A DNA stretch of 64,000 nt from Opitutus terrae PB90-1 (GTDB taxonomy: Bacteria; Verrucomicrobiota; Verrucomicrobiia; Opitutales; Opitutaceae), in the NCBI RefSeq assembly GCF_000019965.1, contig NC_010571.1:1984001-2048000 (forward strand), read 5' to 3'. The notes under the pieces were generated by a model. That model searched no databases. It was not told the origin of the DNA and was given only the letters and a program-made list of their open reading frames with translations. The number at the start of each line of letters is the position of its first letter. Within the stretch, counting starts at the first letter, position 1. The position numbers and the translations under genes are program-made. Positions 7,210-17,620 of this stretch are shown here, one piece after another.

Positions 7210-8970
7210 CTATTTCTCGGCGACCGTGACGACGCGCAGGACCTCGTCGAGCGTGGTGTAGCCGGCCTTCACCTTTTCCCAGCCGCTCTGGCCAAGCGTG
7301 CGCATACCGTGACGGCGCGCGCATTCGTCCAGCGTACGGGTGCTTTCGCGCTTCAACACCAGCTCGTGCATCTCGTCGTTGAGCCGGAAAATCTCGAACA
7401 ACCCGATCCGACCGCGGTAGCCGGTGCCGCGGCAACGGTCACAGCCGACCGGCGCCTTGAGCGCCTCGACCGTGTCGGCCTCCTCGGCTGGACAGCCGAG
7501 GATCGAGAGGCTTTCACGCAGCTTGATCTTGTTTGCGGGCTCGTCGCGTGAGCACACGGGGCAAAGCCGGCGGACGAGTCGTTGTGCGATCACCAGCTCG
7601 ATAGCTGACGCAACGAGGAACGGCTCGATGCCCATGTCGACGAGCCGCGTGATCGCGCCGGGCGCGTCGTTCGTGTGCAGTGTCGAGAAAACCAAGTGGC
7701 CCGTGAGCGAAGCGCGAATCGCGATCTCGGCGGTGTCCTTGTCGCGGATTTCGCCGACCATGATCACGTCGGGGTCCTGACGGAGCACGTGGCGGAGCGC
7801 ATCGGCGAAGGTCAGCCCGATCTCCGGCCGGACCTGCATCTGGTTCACGCCGGGCACCTCATACTCGATCGGGTCTTCGATCGTGATGATCCGCAGGTCG
7901 GTGGAGTTGATCTTCCGGAGAAACGCGTTGAGCGAAGTGCTCTTGCCGGAGCCGGTGGGACCGGTGACGAGGATGATCCCGTGCGGGTAATCGAGCACCT
8001 GCGAGATCTGCGCCTGCTCCTCGGCGCTCATCCCCAGTCGGTCCATCGAGTAGGCCTCCTTCTTCTGGTTGAGCAGACGGAGCGAGACGGACTCGGCGTA
8101 GATGGTCGGAATCGTGGAGACGCGGATGTCGAGGACGGTGTTCTCGGCGCGGAAATTGATGCGGCCATCCTGGGGCAGCCGGCGCTCGGAAATGTTGAGC
8201 CGCGCCATGATCTTCAGGCGCGAGATGATCGCGTCCTGAAACCGCAGCAGGTTCTCCGGCACGGGCACCGGCACGAGCAACCCATCGACGCGGTAGCGGA
8301 TCCGGAGCTGGCCTTCCTGTGGCTCGAAGTGAATGTCGGTCGCCTGGTCCTCGACCGCCTGCGCAATCACGTCGCTGACGAAGCGCACCACCGCGGCCTC
8401 CTCGTCGACGACTTCCTCGGCCTGTTGCACGACCTCGGGCGCGACGTAGCCGTCGTCGCCGTCCTCGAGCGAGCCGGAGCCCACGCCGTAGTTCTCGATG
8501 ATCAGCTGGCGGACTCGCTCGGGCACGGCGAGGTGCCACACCGGACGGCGCGGCGTGAACGTGCGCAGCCAGTCGACCATGACGTCGTCCGGCAGCCACG
8601 AGGTGGCGAGGTGAAGGGGATGCTGAGAGTCCAGAGCTGAGAGCTGAGAGCCAGAATCATCGAGGCTCGGGCTCTCAGCTCTGGACTCTGGACTCTCGGC
8701 ACCGAACTTGATCGGGATGATCTGAAAGTCGTGCACCAGCCGCGCGGGCAGCAATCCGCGGGAGGCGGGGTCGGCCTCGAGATTGCTGGCGACATCGAGT
8801 CCGGAGGCGGACGCCAGCGCGGAGAGCGCCGCGGGTTCCGGCAGGTTCAACGCGCCCGCCAGAACAGTCAGCCGTTTGTCGCGCGGCGCCTCGGCGACGG
8901 CCTGGCGTTGGGATTCGCTGAGCTGGGCGGTCAGCGAGGAGGGCAGGAGATCCGTGGACAGCGCGGGCAT
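7210..8970 (-). CDS. gspE: Type II secretion / type IV pilus assembly ATPase GspE
   Basis: A 586-residue ATPase with an N-terminal MshEN-like domain, a central N2 domain and a C-terminal RecA-like motor. Walker A is GPTGSGKST (about residue 336); the Asp and His boxes (TIEDPIEYEVPGVNQ, FSTLHTNDAPGAITRL) and Walker B (DPDVIMVGEIRD) are intact. A C-x2-C ... C-x2-C zinc motif (CPVC, CDRC) lies at about 466-495. It powers pseudopilus assembly with GspF and is only 30 bp downstream of gspD. Odd point: residues about 93-115 are a Ser/Glu-rich stretch coded by an 18-bp inverted repeat that looks inserted in frame. Confidence 0.93.
   Translation of the reverse strand: MPALSTDLLPSSLTAQLSESQRQAVAEAPRDKRLTVLAGALNLPEPAALSALASASGLDVASNLEADPASRGLLPARLVHDFQIIPIKFGAESPESRAESPSLDDSGSQLSALDSQHPLHLATSWLPDDVMVDWLRTFTPRRPVWHLAVPERVRQLIIENYGVGSGSLEDGDDGYVAPEVVQQAEEVVDEEAAVVRFVSDVIAQAVEDQATDIHFEPQEGQLRIRYRVDGLLVPVPVPENLLRFQDAIISRLKIMARLNISERRLPQDGRINFRAENTVLDIRVSTIPTIYAESVSLRLLNQKKEAYSMDRLGMSAEEQAQISQVLDYPHGIILVTGPTGSGKSTSLNAFLRKINSTDLRIITIEDPIEYEVPGVNQMQVRPEIGLTFADALRHVLRQDPDVIMVGEIRDKDTAEIAIRASLTGHLVFSTLHTNDAPGAITRLVDMGIEPFLVASAIELVIAQRLVRRLCPVCSRDEPANKIKLRESLSILGCPAEEADTVEALKAPVGCDRCRGTGYRGRIGLFEIFRLNDEMHELVLKRESTRTLDECARRHGMRTLGQSGWEKVKAGYTTLDEVLRVVTVAEK
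8625..8692. repeat. Palindromic repeat inserted in frame within gspE
   Basis: AGAGTCCAGAGCTGAGAG at 8626-8643 is an exact reverse complement of 8672-8689, with further GAGAG/GGACTC iterations around both arms. On the gspE strand it codes for a low-complexity linker (ESPESRAESP ... SQLSALDSQ) between the N-terminal domain and the motor. The purine/pyrimidine-biased sequence is unlike the surrounding gene. Confidence 0.7.
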
Positions 8971-9000
8971 GGGAGCACAGACGGCGAACGAACGTCGCCG

Positions 9001-11022
9001 TTACTTCAGTTTCTCGATCAGCTTTTCCTTCGGCTGCTTCGAGGGATCGCTGAGGTACTGGTTGATCTGCTCCTTGTTCGAGAGCGAATTGATGGTGTTC
9101 GTCGCATCCGCGGTGCCCGCGTCCGGCGCGATCACGTGCGGGCGGATGAAGAGCAGCAGTTCCGTGCGTCGCACGGAATTGGTCCGGGCGCCGAACAAGT
9201 GGCTGAGGATCGGAATCTCCACGAGGAATCCGAGCTTGTTCCGGCCGCGGGTGTTTGCGGTTCGCTGTAAACCGCCGAGCACGACGATCTGGCCGTCGCT
9301 CACGTTGATGAACGAGGTCGCCTGCCGCCGGCCGATGACCGGTTGGTCGCTGTTGTTGATGGAGATGGTGCGGACCACGTCGTCGACCTTTTGGTCGATC
9401 TTTAGCTGGATGCTGCCGTCGTCGCCGATGAGCGGCGTGACCTTGAGGTCAATGGCGATGTCCTTGTAGGTCACCTGCTGGTTCTGCGCGAAGCCGGGTT
9501 CCGTGGGCGTGGTCGAGCCCACCGCGGTGGTGTAGATGCCGGTGATGATCGGCAGCGATTCGCCGACGAGGATCTGCGCCTCCTTGTTGTGCGTCGTGAC
9601 AATCGTGGGAGCCGAAAGGATTTTCACGTTGCTGCGTGTACCCGCGTCGCCGAGCGCGGCTTGGAACGCGAGCGGGTTGACCACGCCCTGCGAGATGTCC
9701 CAGCCGGCGACTTTGCCGGCGAAATTCGTGATGTGCGTGCCCTGCGAGCTGCCTTGGGGCGTGGCGACGGTGAGGTTCAGCGCGCTGAGGCCCGTTTTGT
9801 TGGAGTCATCCAGCGTGACCTCGGCGATGATCACCTCGATCCGCACTTGGGCAAGGAGGATGTCCACCTTCTCGACCAAGTCGCGAATCAACCGGATGTC
9901 GTCGACGGTGCCCGAGACCACGATCGAGTTGCTGCGCTCGTCGGGCAGGATCGTGATGTAGCTGCTGAATTCATTGGTATCCACCGTCGCACCCGCGAGC
10001 GCCACCGCGGCGTCAGGTGTGGCGGCCTGGTTCGGCTGATTGGGCTGAGGAACGGGCGCGCGCACGGAGCCGCTGGTGCCGGCGGCTTTCTGTGCGGCGG
10101 TGTTTTGGCCGGAGACCAGCTGGCTGAGCAGCGGCGCGACATCCTTCGCAGAGGCGTGCTTCAGGTAGATGACCTCGTTGCGCGTGTTCGGCTCGGCGCG
10201 GACATCGAGCTTCGCGATCAGCTCGTCGAAGAGCGGGTGCTGCCGTGGATCCGAGAGCAGGATGACCTGGTTGGTGCGATCGTCGGCGTTGTAGCTGATG
10301 GAGCTGCCGAGCTGGTTTTGCAGCGGGCCCTGGAACATGCCGCGGAGCTTTGTGACCAGGTCGCTGGCCTTGGTGAAGTTGAGCTGGTAAAACTTCGGCG
10401 TGAGCCCGGCCATGCTGGGTTTGTCGAGTTGCTGCAGGAGCATCTCGATCCGCTGCAGGTTGCTCACGGTGTCGGTGATCAGCGCGGCGTTGGCCTTGTC
10501 GAGCGGCACCACGCCGTTGGCGACGCCGGGGGTGAGCAGCGGCGTGATTTGCGGCACGAACTCGTTGACGCGCAGAAAATCGAGCTGGAACAGCTTCGTG
10601 GCCACGCGACCACTTGGCGCCAACCCCAGCGTGGAGCCCTCGATCATTTCGGGCGCCTCCGTTTTCACCTGGGAGAGCGCGACGACTTTCAGGAATTTGT
10701 CGCCGAGTGGGGCAACGCCGATCTGGTTGAGCGACAGGGCCGTCTCCAACGCCATGATCGCTTCGGACTTGGTGACCTTTCGGTCGATCACCACCCGGTA
10801 GGTGGCGGTCGGGAGTTGTTGCGGACGCAGGATGCTGCGCCCCGTGTAGATTTCGAGCAGCCCGAGGACCGTGTCGATGTCGGCATCCGGCAGCTTGATC
10901 GGACCGACCATCTCCTCGGCCGCCGCAGGGCCGGCGGCGGGTTCCGGCTGCTGCGCATGGAGGGAAAACGCGAAGGCACCTAGCGACAAGACGAGGGCGA
11001 AACGAAAGAAGCGCAGGCTCAT
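9001..11022 (-). CDS. gspD: Type II secretion secretin GspD
   Basis: A 673-residue outer-membrane secretin with a clear signal peptide (about residues 1-24, ending LHAQ). Modules in order: N0 (GPIKLPDADIDTVLGLLEIYTGRSIL), N1-N3-like domains (NFTKASDLVTKLRGMF; VIYLKHASAKDVAPLLSQL with a Gly/Ala/Pro/Gln-rich spacer at about 300-340), then the secretin domain with VPILSHLFGARTNSVRRTELLLFIRPHVI near 595-625. A charged tail (EQINQYLSDPSKQPKEKLIEKLK) could contact a pilotin. It is the first gene of the minus-strand run and diverges from aroC across 187 bp. Confidence 0.92.
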   Translation of the reverse strand: MSLRFFRFALVLSLGAFAFSLHAQQPEPAAGPAAAEEMVGPIKLPDADIDTVLGLLEIYTGRSILRPQQLPTATYRVVIDRKVTKSEAIMALETALSLNQIGVAPLGDKFLKVVALSQVKTEAPEMIEGSTLGLAPSGRVATKLFQLDFLRVNEFVPQITPLLTPGVANGVVPLDKANAALITDTVSNLQRIEMLLQQLDKPSMAGLTPKFYQLNFTKASDLVTKLRGMFQGPLQNQLGSSISYNADDRTNQVILLSDPRQHPLFDELIAKLDVRAEPNTRNEVIYLKHASAKDVAPLLSQLVSGQNTAAQKAAGTSGSVRAPVPQPNQPNQAATPDAAVALAGATVDTNEFSSYITILPDERSNSIVVSGTVDDIRLIRDLVEKVDILLAQVRIEVIIAEVTLDDSNKTGLSALNLTVATPQGSSQGTHITNFAGKVAGWDISQGVVNPLAFQAALGDAGTRSNVKILSAPTIVTTHNKEAQILVGESLPIITGIYTTAVGSTTPTEPGFAQNQQVTYKDIAIDLKVTPLIGDDGSIQLKIDQKVDDVVRTISINNSDQPVIGRRQATSFINVSDGQIVVLGGLQRTANTRGRNKLGFLVEIPILSHLFGARTNSVRRTELLLFIRPHVIAPDAGTADATNTINSLSNKEQINQYLSDPSKQPKEKLIEKLK

Positions 11023-11132
11023 GCAGGAAGAACGGTGGAGTAAAGCGGCCGGCTACAGGAACACAAATCAGAGGCGAAAGAACCCGTGATGTAAACGGCG
11101 ATGTGCTGTGACGCGCTTTCGGCGGCAATGTT

Positions 11133-11209
11133 GCCTTAGGTTTTGGCCAAATGAAAACCTAGGCTTTCACCCGGGGACAATTCCGCTCAAGGTTTGCACC
11201 GCAAAACCT
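11133..11209 (+). promoter_or_regulatory. Two stacked inverted repeats in the aroC leader
   Basis: GCCTTAGGTTTT (11133-11144) pairs with AAAACCTAGGC (11154-11164) with a single bulge, and AGGTTTG (11190-11196) pairs with CAAAACCT (11202-11209), also with one bulge. All four half-sites share AGGTTTT/AAAACCT and the last ends directly at the aroC ATG. This could be a double operator or an RNA structure occluding the start. No T-tract follows, so it is not a simple terminator. Confidence 0.4.
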
Positions 11210-12301
11210 ATGCCCAACAGCTTCGGAAAACTGTTCACGGTGACAACTTGGGGCGAAAGCCATGGGGCCAGCGTGGGCGTAGTGGTCGACGGTTGCCCGC
11301 CAAACCTGCCGCTGAGCGTAGAGGAGATTCAGACCGAACTGGACCGCCGTCGGCCGGGCCAGAGCGACATCGTCACGCCGCGGAAGGAGGAGGATCGAGT
11401 CGAGATCCTCTCCGGGCTATTCGAAGGAAAAACCACGGGCACGCCGCTGACGATGATGGTGCGCAATGCGGACCAGCGGCCGGAAGCTTATGCGGAGATG
11501 CGGGAAAAATTCCGACCCTCGCACGCCGACTACACGTATCAGGCCAAGTTTGGGATTCGCGATCACCGCGGCGGCGGCCGGAGCTCAGCCCGCGAGACGA
11601 TCGGACGCGTGGCTGCAGGGGCGATCGCGCAAAAGATTTTGCGATTGGCGGGAGGGATCGAGATCCGGGCGTTCGTGACGCAGATTCAGGATATCTGTGT
11701 GCCGGCGCTCACGGCGTTTCCGTCGCGCGAGGAGGTGGAAGCCACGCCGATCCGTTGTCCGCATGCAGCGACCGCGGCGGCGATGATCGAACGAATCAAA
11801 GCGGTGCGCAGCCAGGGCGACTCGGTCGGCGGCGTGATCGAGTGCCGCGTGCGTGGCGTGCCGGCCGGATTGGGTGAACCGGTGTTTGACCGGCTCGAAG
11901 CCGATCTGGGCAAGGCAATGCTGTCGCTGCCGGCGACCAAGGGCTTTGAGATCGGCAGCGGGTTTGCGGGCACCCGGCTGAAAGGTTCGGAGCACAACGA
12001 CCCGTTCGTGATGCGCGACGGCCGGGTGACGACCACGACGAATCATTCGGGCGGCGTGCAGGGCGGGATCAGCAACGGCGCGGAGATCGTGTTCCGCGTG
12101 GCGTTCAAGCCGACCGCGACGATCCTGCAGCCGCAACAAACCGTGGACGTGCACGGCGCGGACACCGAACTGGCCGCGCGCGGTCGTCATGATCCGTGTG
12201 TGCTTCCGCGGGCGGTACCGATCGTCGAAGCCATGACCGCGCTGGTACTGGTTGACCACTGGATGCGCCAGTCGGCGCAGTGCGGGACGTTCAAGTTCTA
12301 G
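11210..12301 (+). CDS. aroC: Chorismate synthase
   Basis: A 363-residue enzyme converting 5-enolpyruvylshikimate-3-phosphate to chorismate with reduced FMN, the last common step of aromatic amino-acid synthesis. The start [19 protein letters not shown] contains the first family signature; [21 protein letters not shown] and the GSEHNDPF and [13 protein letters not shown] blocks carry the other FMN/substrate-binding residues. Length is normal. The ATG at 11210 gives the conserved N-terminus; longer upstream frames are not conserved. It stands alone, divergent from gspD, with a repeat-rich leader. Confidence 0.96.
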   Translation: MPNSFGKLFTVTTWGESHGASVGVVVDGCPPNLPLSVEEIQTELDRRRPGQSDIVTPRKEEDRVEILSGLFEGKTTGTPLTMMVRNADQRPEAYAEMREKFRPSHADYTYQAKFGIRDHRGGGRSSARETIGRVAAGAIAQKILRLAGGIEIRAFVTQIQDICVPALTAFPSREEVEATPIRCPHAATAAAMIERIKAVRSQGDSVGGVIECRVRGVPAGLGEPVFDRLEADLGKAMLSLPATKGFEIGSGFAGTRLKGSEHNDPFVMRDGRVTTTTNHSGGVQGGISNGAEIVFRVAFKPTATILQPQQTVDVHGADTELAARGRHDPCVLPRAVPIVEAMTALVLVDHWMRQSAQCGTFKF

Positions 12302-12305
12302 CGGG

Positions 12306-12364
12306 CGCGAGCGGTGGCCCGGCTTGGCCGCATCTGGCTGGCTCGCGAATTGGTTTTCTTTTTT
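12306..12364 (+). terminator. Probable terminator after aroC
   Basis: CGCGAGC (12306-12312) pairs with GCTCGCG (12341-12347), with an inner GGCC/GGCC stem in the long loop. A T-rich run (TTTTCTTTTTT, 12354-12364) follows. Confidence 0.45.
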
Positions 12365-12391
12365 GCGGCTCTTGCGCCTTCTTGCCGCCAA

Positions 12392-13156
12392 ATGAATAGC
12401 GCAGAGAAACCGCTGGTTTATCTGATCCTCGGCACCGCGGGCTCGGGCCGCCGCGCGCTGGTCGCCGACCTCATCGAGGGCGGACTGGCCGAGACGGATC
12501 GGCCGGCGGTGCTGGTTTCCGACGCCGAGAACCCGGAGACCACGGCCACGCCGCTGCCGCGCGTCGATTACTGGAAGTGGACGGGTGCGCTCATCGAAGG
12601 CAGCCTGCCGGAGGAAGCGACGCATGTGTTTTTTGTGACGGATGGCCGGACGAATCCGGTGGACCAGATCGAAGTGTTCAAGCCGTGGCTCGAGGCGCAG
12701 GGCGGCGAGCTGGCGCGGGTGTTCTGCGTGATCGACTGCCAGCTCGCCGAGAAGAACCCGCCGCTGCTCGCGTGGTTTGACGCGTGTGTGCATTTCTCCG
12801 ATGTCGTGCTGCTCAACCGGCGCGAAGGCGTGGAGAACAAGTGGCTGAGCGATTTTCAGGGCCGGTTCAAAAAGCAGTTCCTCCCGACGCTGTTCGAGTT
12901 CGTGAAAGCCGACCGCGTGCGCAATCCGGGGTTGGTGCTCGAGCCGCAGGCGCGGCGGATGTCGCATCTGTTCGACGAAGATCAGGACTGGATGTTAACC
13001 GATGCGGAGGGCGAGGAAGTCGACGAGCAAGACGGCACCGCGGGCGACGAGGAGGTCGAGTTGGTGCCCGAGGAGGATCCTTATCTGGCGCGTCGGGCCG
13101 GTGGCCGGCGGGTGAAAGAGATCCCCCATATTGCGGAGTTTCTCCCGCCGCGCTGA
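12392..13156 (+). CDS. Degenerate P-loop (CobW/G3E-like) protein
   Basis: A 254-residue protein if it starts at MNSAEKPLVYLILG; 26 additional upstream codons are open but overlap the aroC terminator. The N-terminus looks like a P-loop fold, with ILGTAGSGRRALVADL aligning with Walker A but carrying Arg-Arg where Lys-Ser/Thr is expected. Later segments (VFFVTDGRTNPVDQIEVFKPWLE, ARVFCVIDC, DVVLLNRREGVENKWLSDF) follow the CobW/G3E GTPase order. An acidic tail (TDAEGEEVDEQDGTAGDEEVELVPEED) precedes a basic end. No metal-binding CxCC motif is seen. Function unknown; nucleotide binding may be weak or lost. Confidence 0.55.
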   Translation: MNSAEKPLVYLILGTAGSGRRALVADLIEGGLAETDRPAVLVSDAENPETTATPLPRVDYWKWTGALIEGSLPEEATHVFFVTDGRTNPVDQIEVFKPWLEAQGGELARVFCVIDCQLAEKNPPLLAWFDACVHFSDVVLLNRREGVENKWLSDFQGRFKKQFLPTLFEFVKADRVRNPGLVLEPQARRMSHLFDEDQDWMLTDAEGEEVDEQDGTAGDEEVELVPEEDPYLARRAGGRRVKEIPHIAEFLPPR

Positions 13157-13220
13157 GACACTGCCGCGGAGACCGGCACGGCGCGATTGCGTCGGGCGCG
13201 CGGCGGTGCTGCAGTGCGGC

Positions 13221-14534
<1,314 letters not shown>

Positions 14535-14603
14535 CGACGGCATTCCGGATCGCCGGACGGCATGGTAGTCGCACGGGCGGCGTCGCGGTCGACGCGGCTC
14601 GCT

Positions 14604-16463
14604 CTACGGTTTTTCCAGCTCGGCCAGCTTGGTCGCGGCGGTCTCCCACTCGGCGGTGGCGGCGGCGATCTGATCGACGATGACGGTGAGTTCGCGGTTG
14701 AGGTGGTGAAAACGCCCCTTGTTCGCGTAGGTTTCGGGGGCCTCCAGTTCGGCCGTGAGCTCGGACTGCTTGGTCTCCAGCTCGGCTACGCGTTGCTCCA
14801 GCTTGCCCACTTCGATGCGCAGCTTCTTCAGCTCGTTTGGGCTGGTTTTCTTGCGGGGGGCGGGCTCGGGCGCGGCAGCCGCTTTCACCTGCACGGGCCG
14901 CGCATCGGTGAAGCCGGCCGTGAGCGCCGCGCGCTCGTTGGTCGCGCGAGATTTCTCCAGGTAGTAGTCGTAGTCGCCCGCATACGGCGTGAGCCGGCCC
15001 GAATGGACGTGCAGGACGTTGCGGGCGAGCGCGCGAATAAAATACACGTCGTGGCTGATGAAGATCAGCGTGCCCTCGTAATTCTGCAGCGCGCTGACCA
15101 GCGCGTCGATTGACGCCATGTCGAGGTGCGTGGTCGGCTCGTCCATCAGGAGCAGATTGGGCGGTTTGACCAGCAGTCGGGCCAGGGCCAGCCGCGATTT
15201 CTCGCCGCCGGACAGCACGGAAACCTTCTTGAACACGTCGTCCTTGCGGAAAAGAAAAGCGCCGAGGATCGCGCGGGCTTGTTGTTCGGTGAGCTGATTC
15301 TCGTTGGTGCGCAACTCCATCACGTTGTCGAAGACCGTCGCGTCGGCGCGGAGGTTATCGAGCCGGTTTTGCGCGAAGTAGCCGGTTATCACGTTGCTGC
15401 CCAGTTCGAAGCTCCCGCCCTGGATCGGAATCACGCCGCCCAGAATCTTGAGTAGGGTGGACTTGCCGGCGCCGTTGGGACCGACCAGCACGATCCGTTG
15501 GCCGCGCTCGGCCTCGAAATTGAGGTCCCGATACACGACATGATCGCCGTAAGCTTGCTGGACGTGTTCCAAGGTGGCTACGCGCAGCCCGGAACGCGGA
15601 GGCTGCGGGAACTTGAAGTGGATCCGTTTGAGATCGTCCTCCGGCTCGTCGACGGCGACGGCCTCGAGGCGTTCGATTTGCTTCTCTTTGGATTTCGCGC
15701 GGGAAGCCATGGAGGCCTTGGCGCCGAACCGATCGACGAAGCGTTGGAGGTGAGCGATCTCGCGCTGCTGGTTCTTGAAGGCGGCGAGTTGCTGCGCCTT
15801 GCGGGCGTCGCGCTCGTTCAAGTAGTCGTCATAGTTGCCCGTGTAGCGATTCAGCCGGCCGCTGCGGAGTTCGAGGATGCCGGTGCACAGCGCATTGAGA
15901 AACGCGCGATCGTGCGAGATGACGACCAGCCCGCCCGGATAACGGCTGAGGTAGTCCTGAAACCAGAGCAGCGCCTCCAGATCGAGATGGTTGGTGGGCT
16001 CGTCGAGGAGGAGCAGCGCGGGCTCCGCGACGAGGAGCCGGGCCAGGTGGGCGCGCATCACCCAGCCGCCGGAGAAGGTCTTGGCGAGCTTGCCGGCGTC
16101 GCCCTCGCGAAAACCGAGGCCGGCGAGAATTTTCTTGGCCCGCGGCTCGAGGGTGTAGTCGATGTCGTAGTCGTCGTCGTTTTCCGGGACCAGTTTCTTG
16201 CCGCTGGTGGCGATCTCCAGGATGGTCTCGTCGGCCACGGGCGCGCTCTCTTGCGGCAGAAAGCCGAAGTCTGCACCGCGCTCCCATTCGATCGTGCCGG
16301 AGTCGGGCGATTCCTCGCCGAGGATCAGGTTGAACAGCGTGGTTTTGCCGGCGCCGTTGGGCCCCACCAAGCCGTAACGATCGGTGCGGGCGATGAACAG
16401 CGACACCTCCGCGAACAGCTCGCGGGTGCCATAGGACTTGGAAATGTCAGCGATCGTCAGCAT
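14604..16463 (-). CDS. ABC-F family ATPase (Uup/Ettr type)
   Basis: A 619-residue soluble protein with two ABC ATPase cassettes and no membrane segments. Cassette 1 has GPNGAGKTT (about residue 36), FSGGWVMRAHLARLL and LLLLDEPTNHLD. The linker (about 235-290) is rich in Lys/Gln/Arg as in the ABC-F P-site tRNA-interaction motif. Cassette 2 has GPNGAGKST, LSGGEKSRLALARLL and LLLMDEPTTHLD. A C-terminal coiled coil (ELKKLRIEVGKLEQRVAELETKQ) ends the protein. Such proteins act on the ribosome; subfamily is not decided. Confidence 0.9.
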   Translation of the reverse strand: MLTIADISKSYGTRELFAEVSLFIARTDRYGLVGPNGAGKTTLFNLILGEESPDSGTIEWERGADFGFLPQESAPVADETILEIATSGKKLVPENDDDYDIDYTLEPRAKKILAGLGFREGDAGKLAKTFSGGWVMRAHLARLLVAEPALLLLDEPTNHLDLEALLWFQDYLSRYPGGLVVISHDRAFLNALCTGILELRSGRLNRYTGNYDDYLNERDARKAQQLAAFKNQQREIAHLQRFVDRFGAKASMASRAKSKEKQIERLEAVAVDEPEDDLKRIHFKFPQPPRSGLRVATLEHVQQAYGDHVVYRDLNFEAERGQRIVLVGPNGAGKSTLLKILGGVIPIQGGSFELGSNVITGYFAQNRLDNLRADATVFDNVMELRTNENQLTEQQARAILGAFLFRKDDVFKKVSVLSGGEKSRLALARLLVKPPNLLLMDEPTTHLDMASIDALVSALQNYEGTLIFISHDVYFIRALARNVLHVHSGRLTPYAGDYDYYLEKSRATNERAALTAGFTDARPVQVKAAAAPEPAPRKKTSPNELKKLRIEVGKLEQRVAELETKQSELTAELEAPETYANKGRFHHLNRELTVIVDQIAAATAEWETAATKLAELEKP

Positions 16464-16573
16464 CGAAACCGCCCAAAAGACCGGACAGCGGGGGCGGCGT
16501 CAATGATGGGTTCAGAAATAGGAGGACATAGGTGACCTATAAGATCGAATGGGACCGATGGGACAGGGTAACT

Positions 16574-16709
16574 CTAGCCCGGAAATTTCATGAACAGGAG
16601 TGAAGCTCCGTCCGAAATTTCCGTCCGCCTCCGGCGGAGCGACGTTGTCGCGGCTAGCCCCGACAGAGTCGGCCCAGAGGGCGGATATTTCATGAAATAT
16701 CCGGGCTAG
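16574..16709. repeat. Composite hairpin element in the ABC-F / DMT gap
   Basis: Outer arms of 20 bp (16574-16593, starting CTAGCCCGG, and 16690-16709, ending CCGGGCTAG) match at 19 of 20 positions. Between them lie CGGAAATTTC/GAAATTTCCG (16580-16589/16614-16623), TCCGCC/GGCGGA (16624-16629/16633-16638), GCGAC/GTCGC (16639-16643/16647-16651), CCGAC/GTCGG (16660-16664/16668-16672) and the perfect palindrome GGATATTTCATGAAATATCC (16683-16702). The TAG stop of the transporter gene lies in the right arm. This resembles a MITE/REP-like element or a structured RNA. The rest of the gap 16464-16573 shows nothing. Confidence 0.7.
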
Positions 16710-17620
16710 CGGGCGAGGGTGAGCGCGATACAGCCGGCGACAGCGATCACGCCGCCGACAATCGAGCGGCGGGTGGGACGGTCGCCTTCGAGCCAGAGCG
16801 CGATCGGAATCGACAGCAGCGGGGTGGTGGCGGCGATTGGCAACACGATGCCGCTCGGCGTCGTGGCGAGCGCCCACTGGTAGCAGCCGACGCCGAGAAC
16901 GGGTCCGGCGAGACCGTTGGCGATCATCCAAAGCCGCGCGTGCCGTCGTTCGCGCGCCGTGGCGAGCACGGGCGCAGGGCCGACGCGGCCGAGTTGTCGC
17001 AACGCGAGAAACCACACGACGGTGAACACGAGCCCAGCGAGAATCCGGATGTAGGCGGCGCTGAGTCCGAAGGTGACGTTGTGCGTCAGCTCGCCGGCGG
17101 CGGTGGCGACGTCCACGGCTTTGCGGCTGACGAGGGCCCCGAGCCCCTGGCCGGCCGCCGCGAGGAGTCCGAGCAGGAATCCGACCGGTCGCACGCGCAC
17201 ACGCGGCGGGCTGCGGCGGGTCGGCACCAGGGCGAACGCGACGCCGACGAGGATCAGCGCGCCCCAGAGTATCTGCGGCAACGTGAGCTTGGTGCCGAGC
17301 CAGAGCCATTCGCCAAGCGCGGCGATCGGCGCGGCGAGACACTGGATCATCAGGACGGTGAGTCGCGACCCGAGCAGCGGCAGTGCGCCGTAGGTGCCGA
17401 GGTCGCCGATGCCCATGCCGATGACGCCACTGAGCAGGAACCAGCCGACGCTGGCGCTCGCGAAGCCGAAGCCCACCGTGTGCGCAAAGGCGCCGAGGAC
17501 GATCGCGGCGAGCGTGATACGGCCGAGGTTGGCGCGCAGCGCGCCGGACGCCCTGACGCTGTAGGTGGCGCAGGTGGCGTTGAGCGCGAAAAAAAGGGCG
17601 GCGAGAAACGACGCGAGCAT
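16706..17620 (-). CDS. DMT-superfamily (EamA) transporter
   Basis: A 304-residue integral membrane protein with about ten hydrophobic segments arranged as two EamA repeats (LASFLAALFFALNATCATYSVRA at the start of repeat 1; GFLLGLLAAAGQGLGALVSRKAV at the start of repeat 2). The second repeat ends with PLLSIPIALWLEGDRPTRRSIVGGVIAVAGCIAL, the common EamA closing pattern. Likely an exporter or importer of a small metabolite; substrate not predictable. Its stop codon is supplied by the edge of the adjacent repeat element. It is divergent from the DHS-like gene. Confidence 0.85.
   Translation of the reverse strand: MLASFLAALFFALNATCATYSVRASGALRANLGRITLAAIVLGAFAHTVGFGFASASVGWFLLSGVIGMGIGDLGTYGALPLLGSRLTVLMIQCLAAPIAALGEWLWLGTKLTLPQILWGALILVGVAFALVPTRRSPPRVRVRPVGFLLGLLAAAGQGLGALVSRKAVDVATAAGELTHNVTFGLSAAYIRILAGLVFTVVWFLALRQLGRVGPAPVLATARERRHARLWMIANGLAGPVLGVGCYQWALATTPSGIVLPIAATTPLLSIPIALWLEGDRPTRRSIVGGVIAVAGCIALTLAR

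Noticed and set aside
5398-11022. Complete type II secretion cluster
   Set aside because: Only gspD, gspE and gspF are present; no pseudopilin, GspC, GspK-M or prepilin peptidase gene lies nearby in the window.
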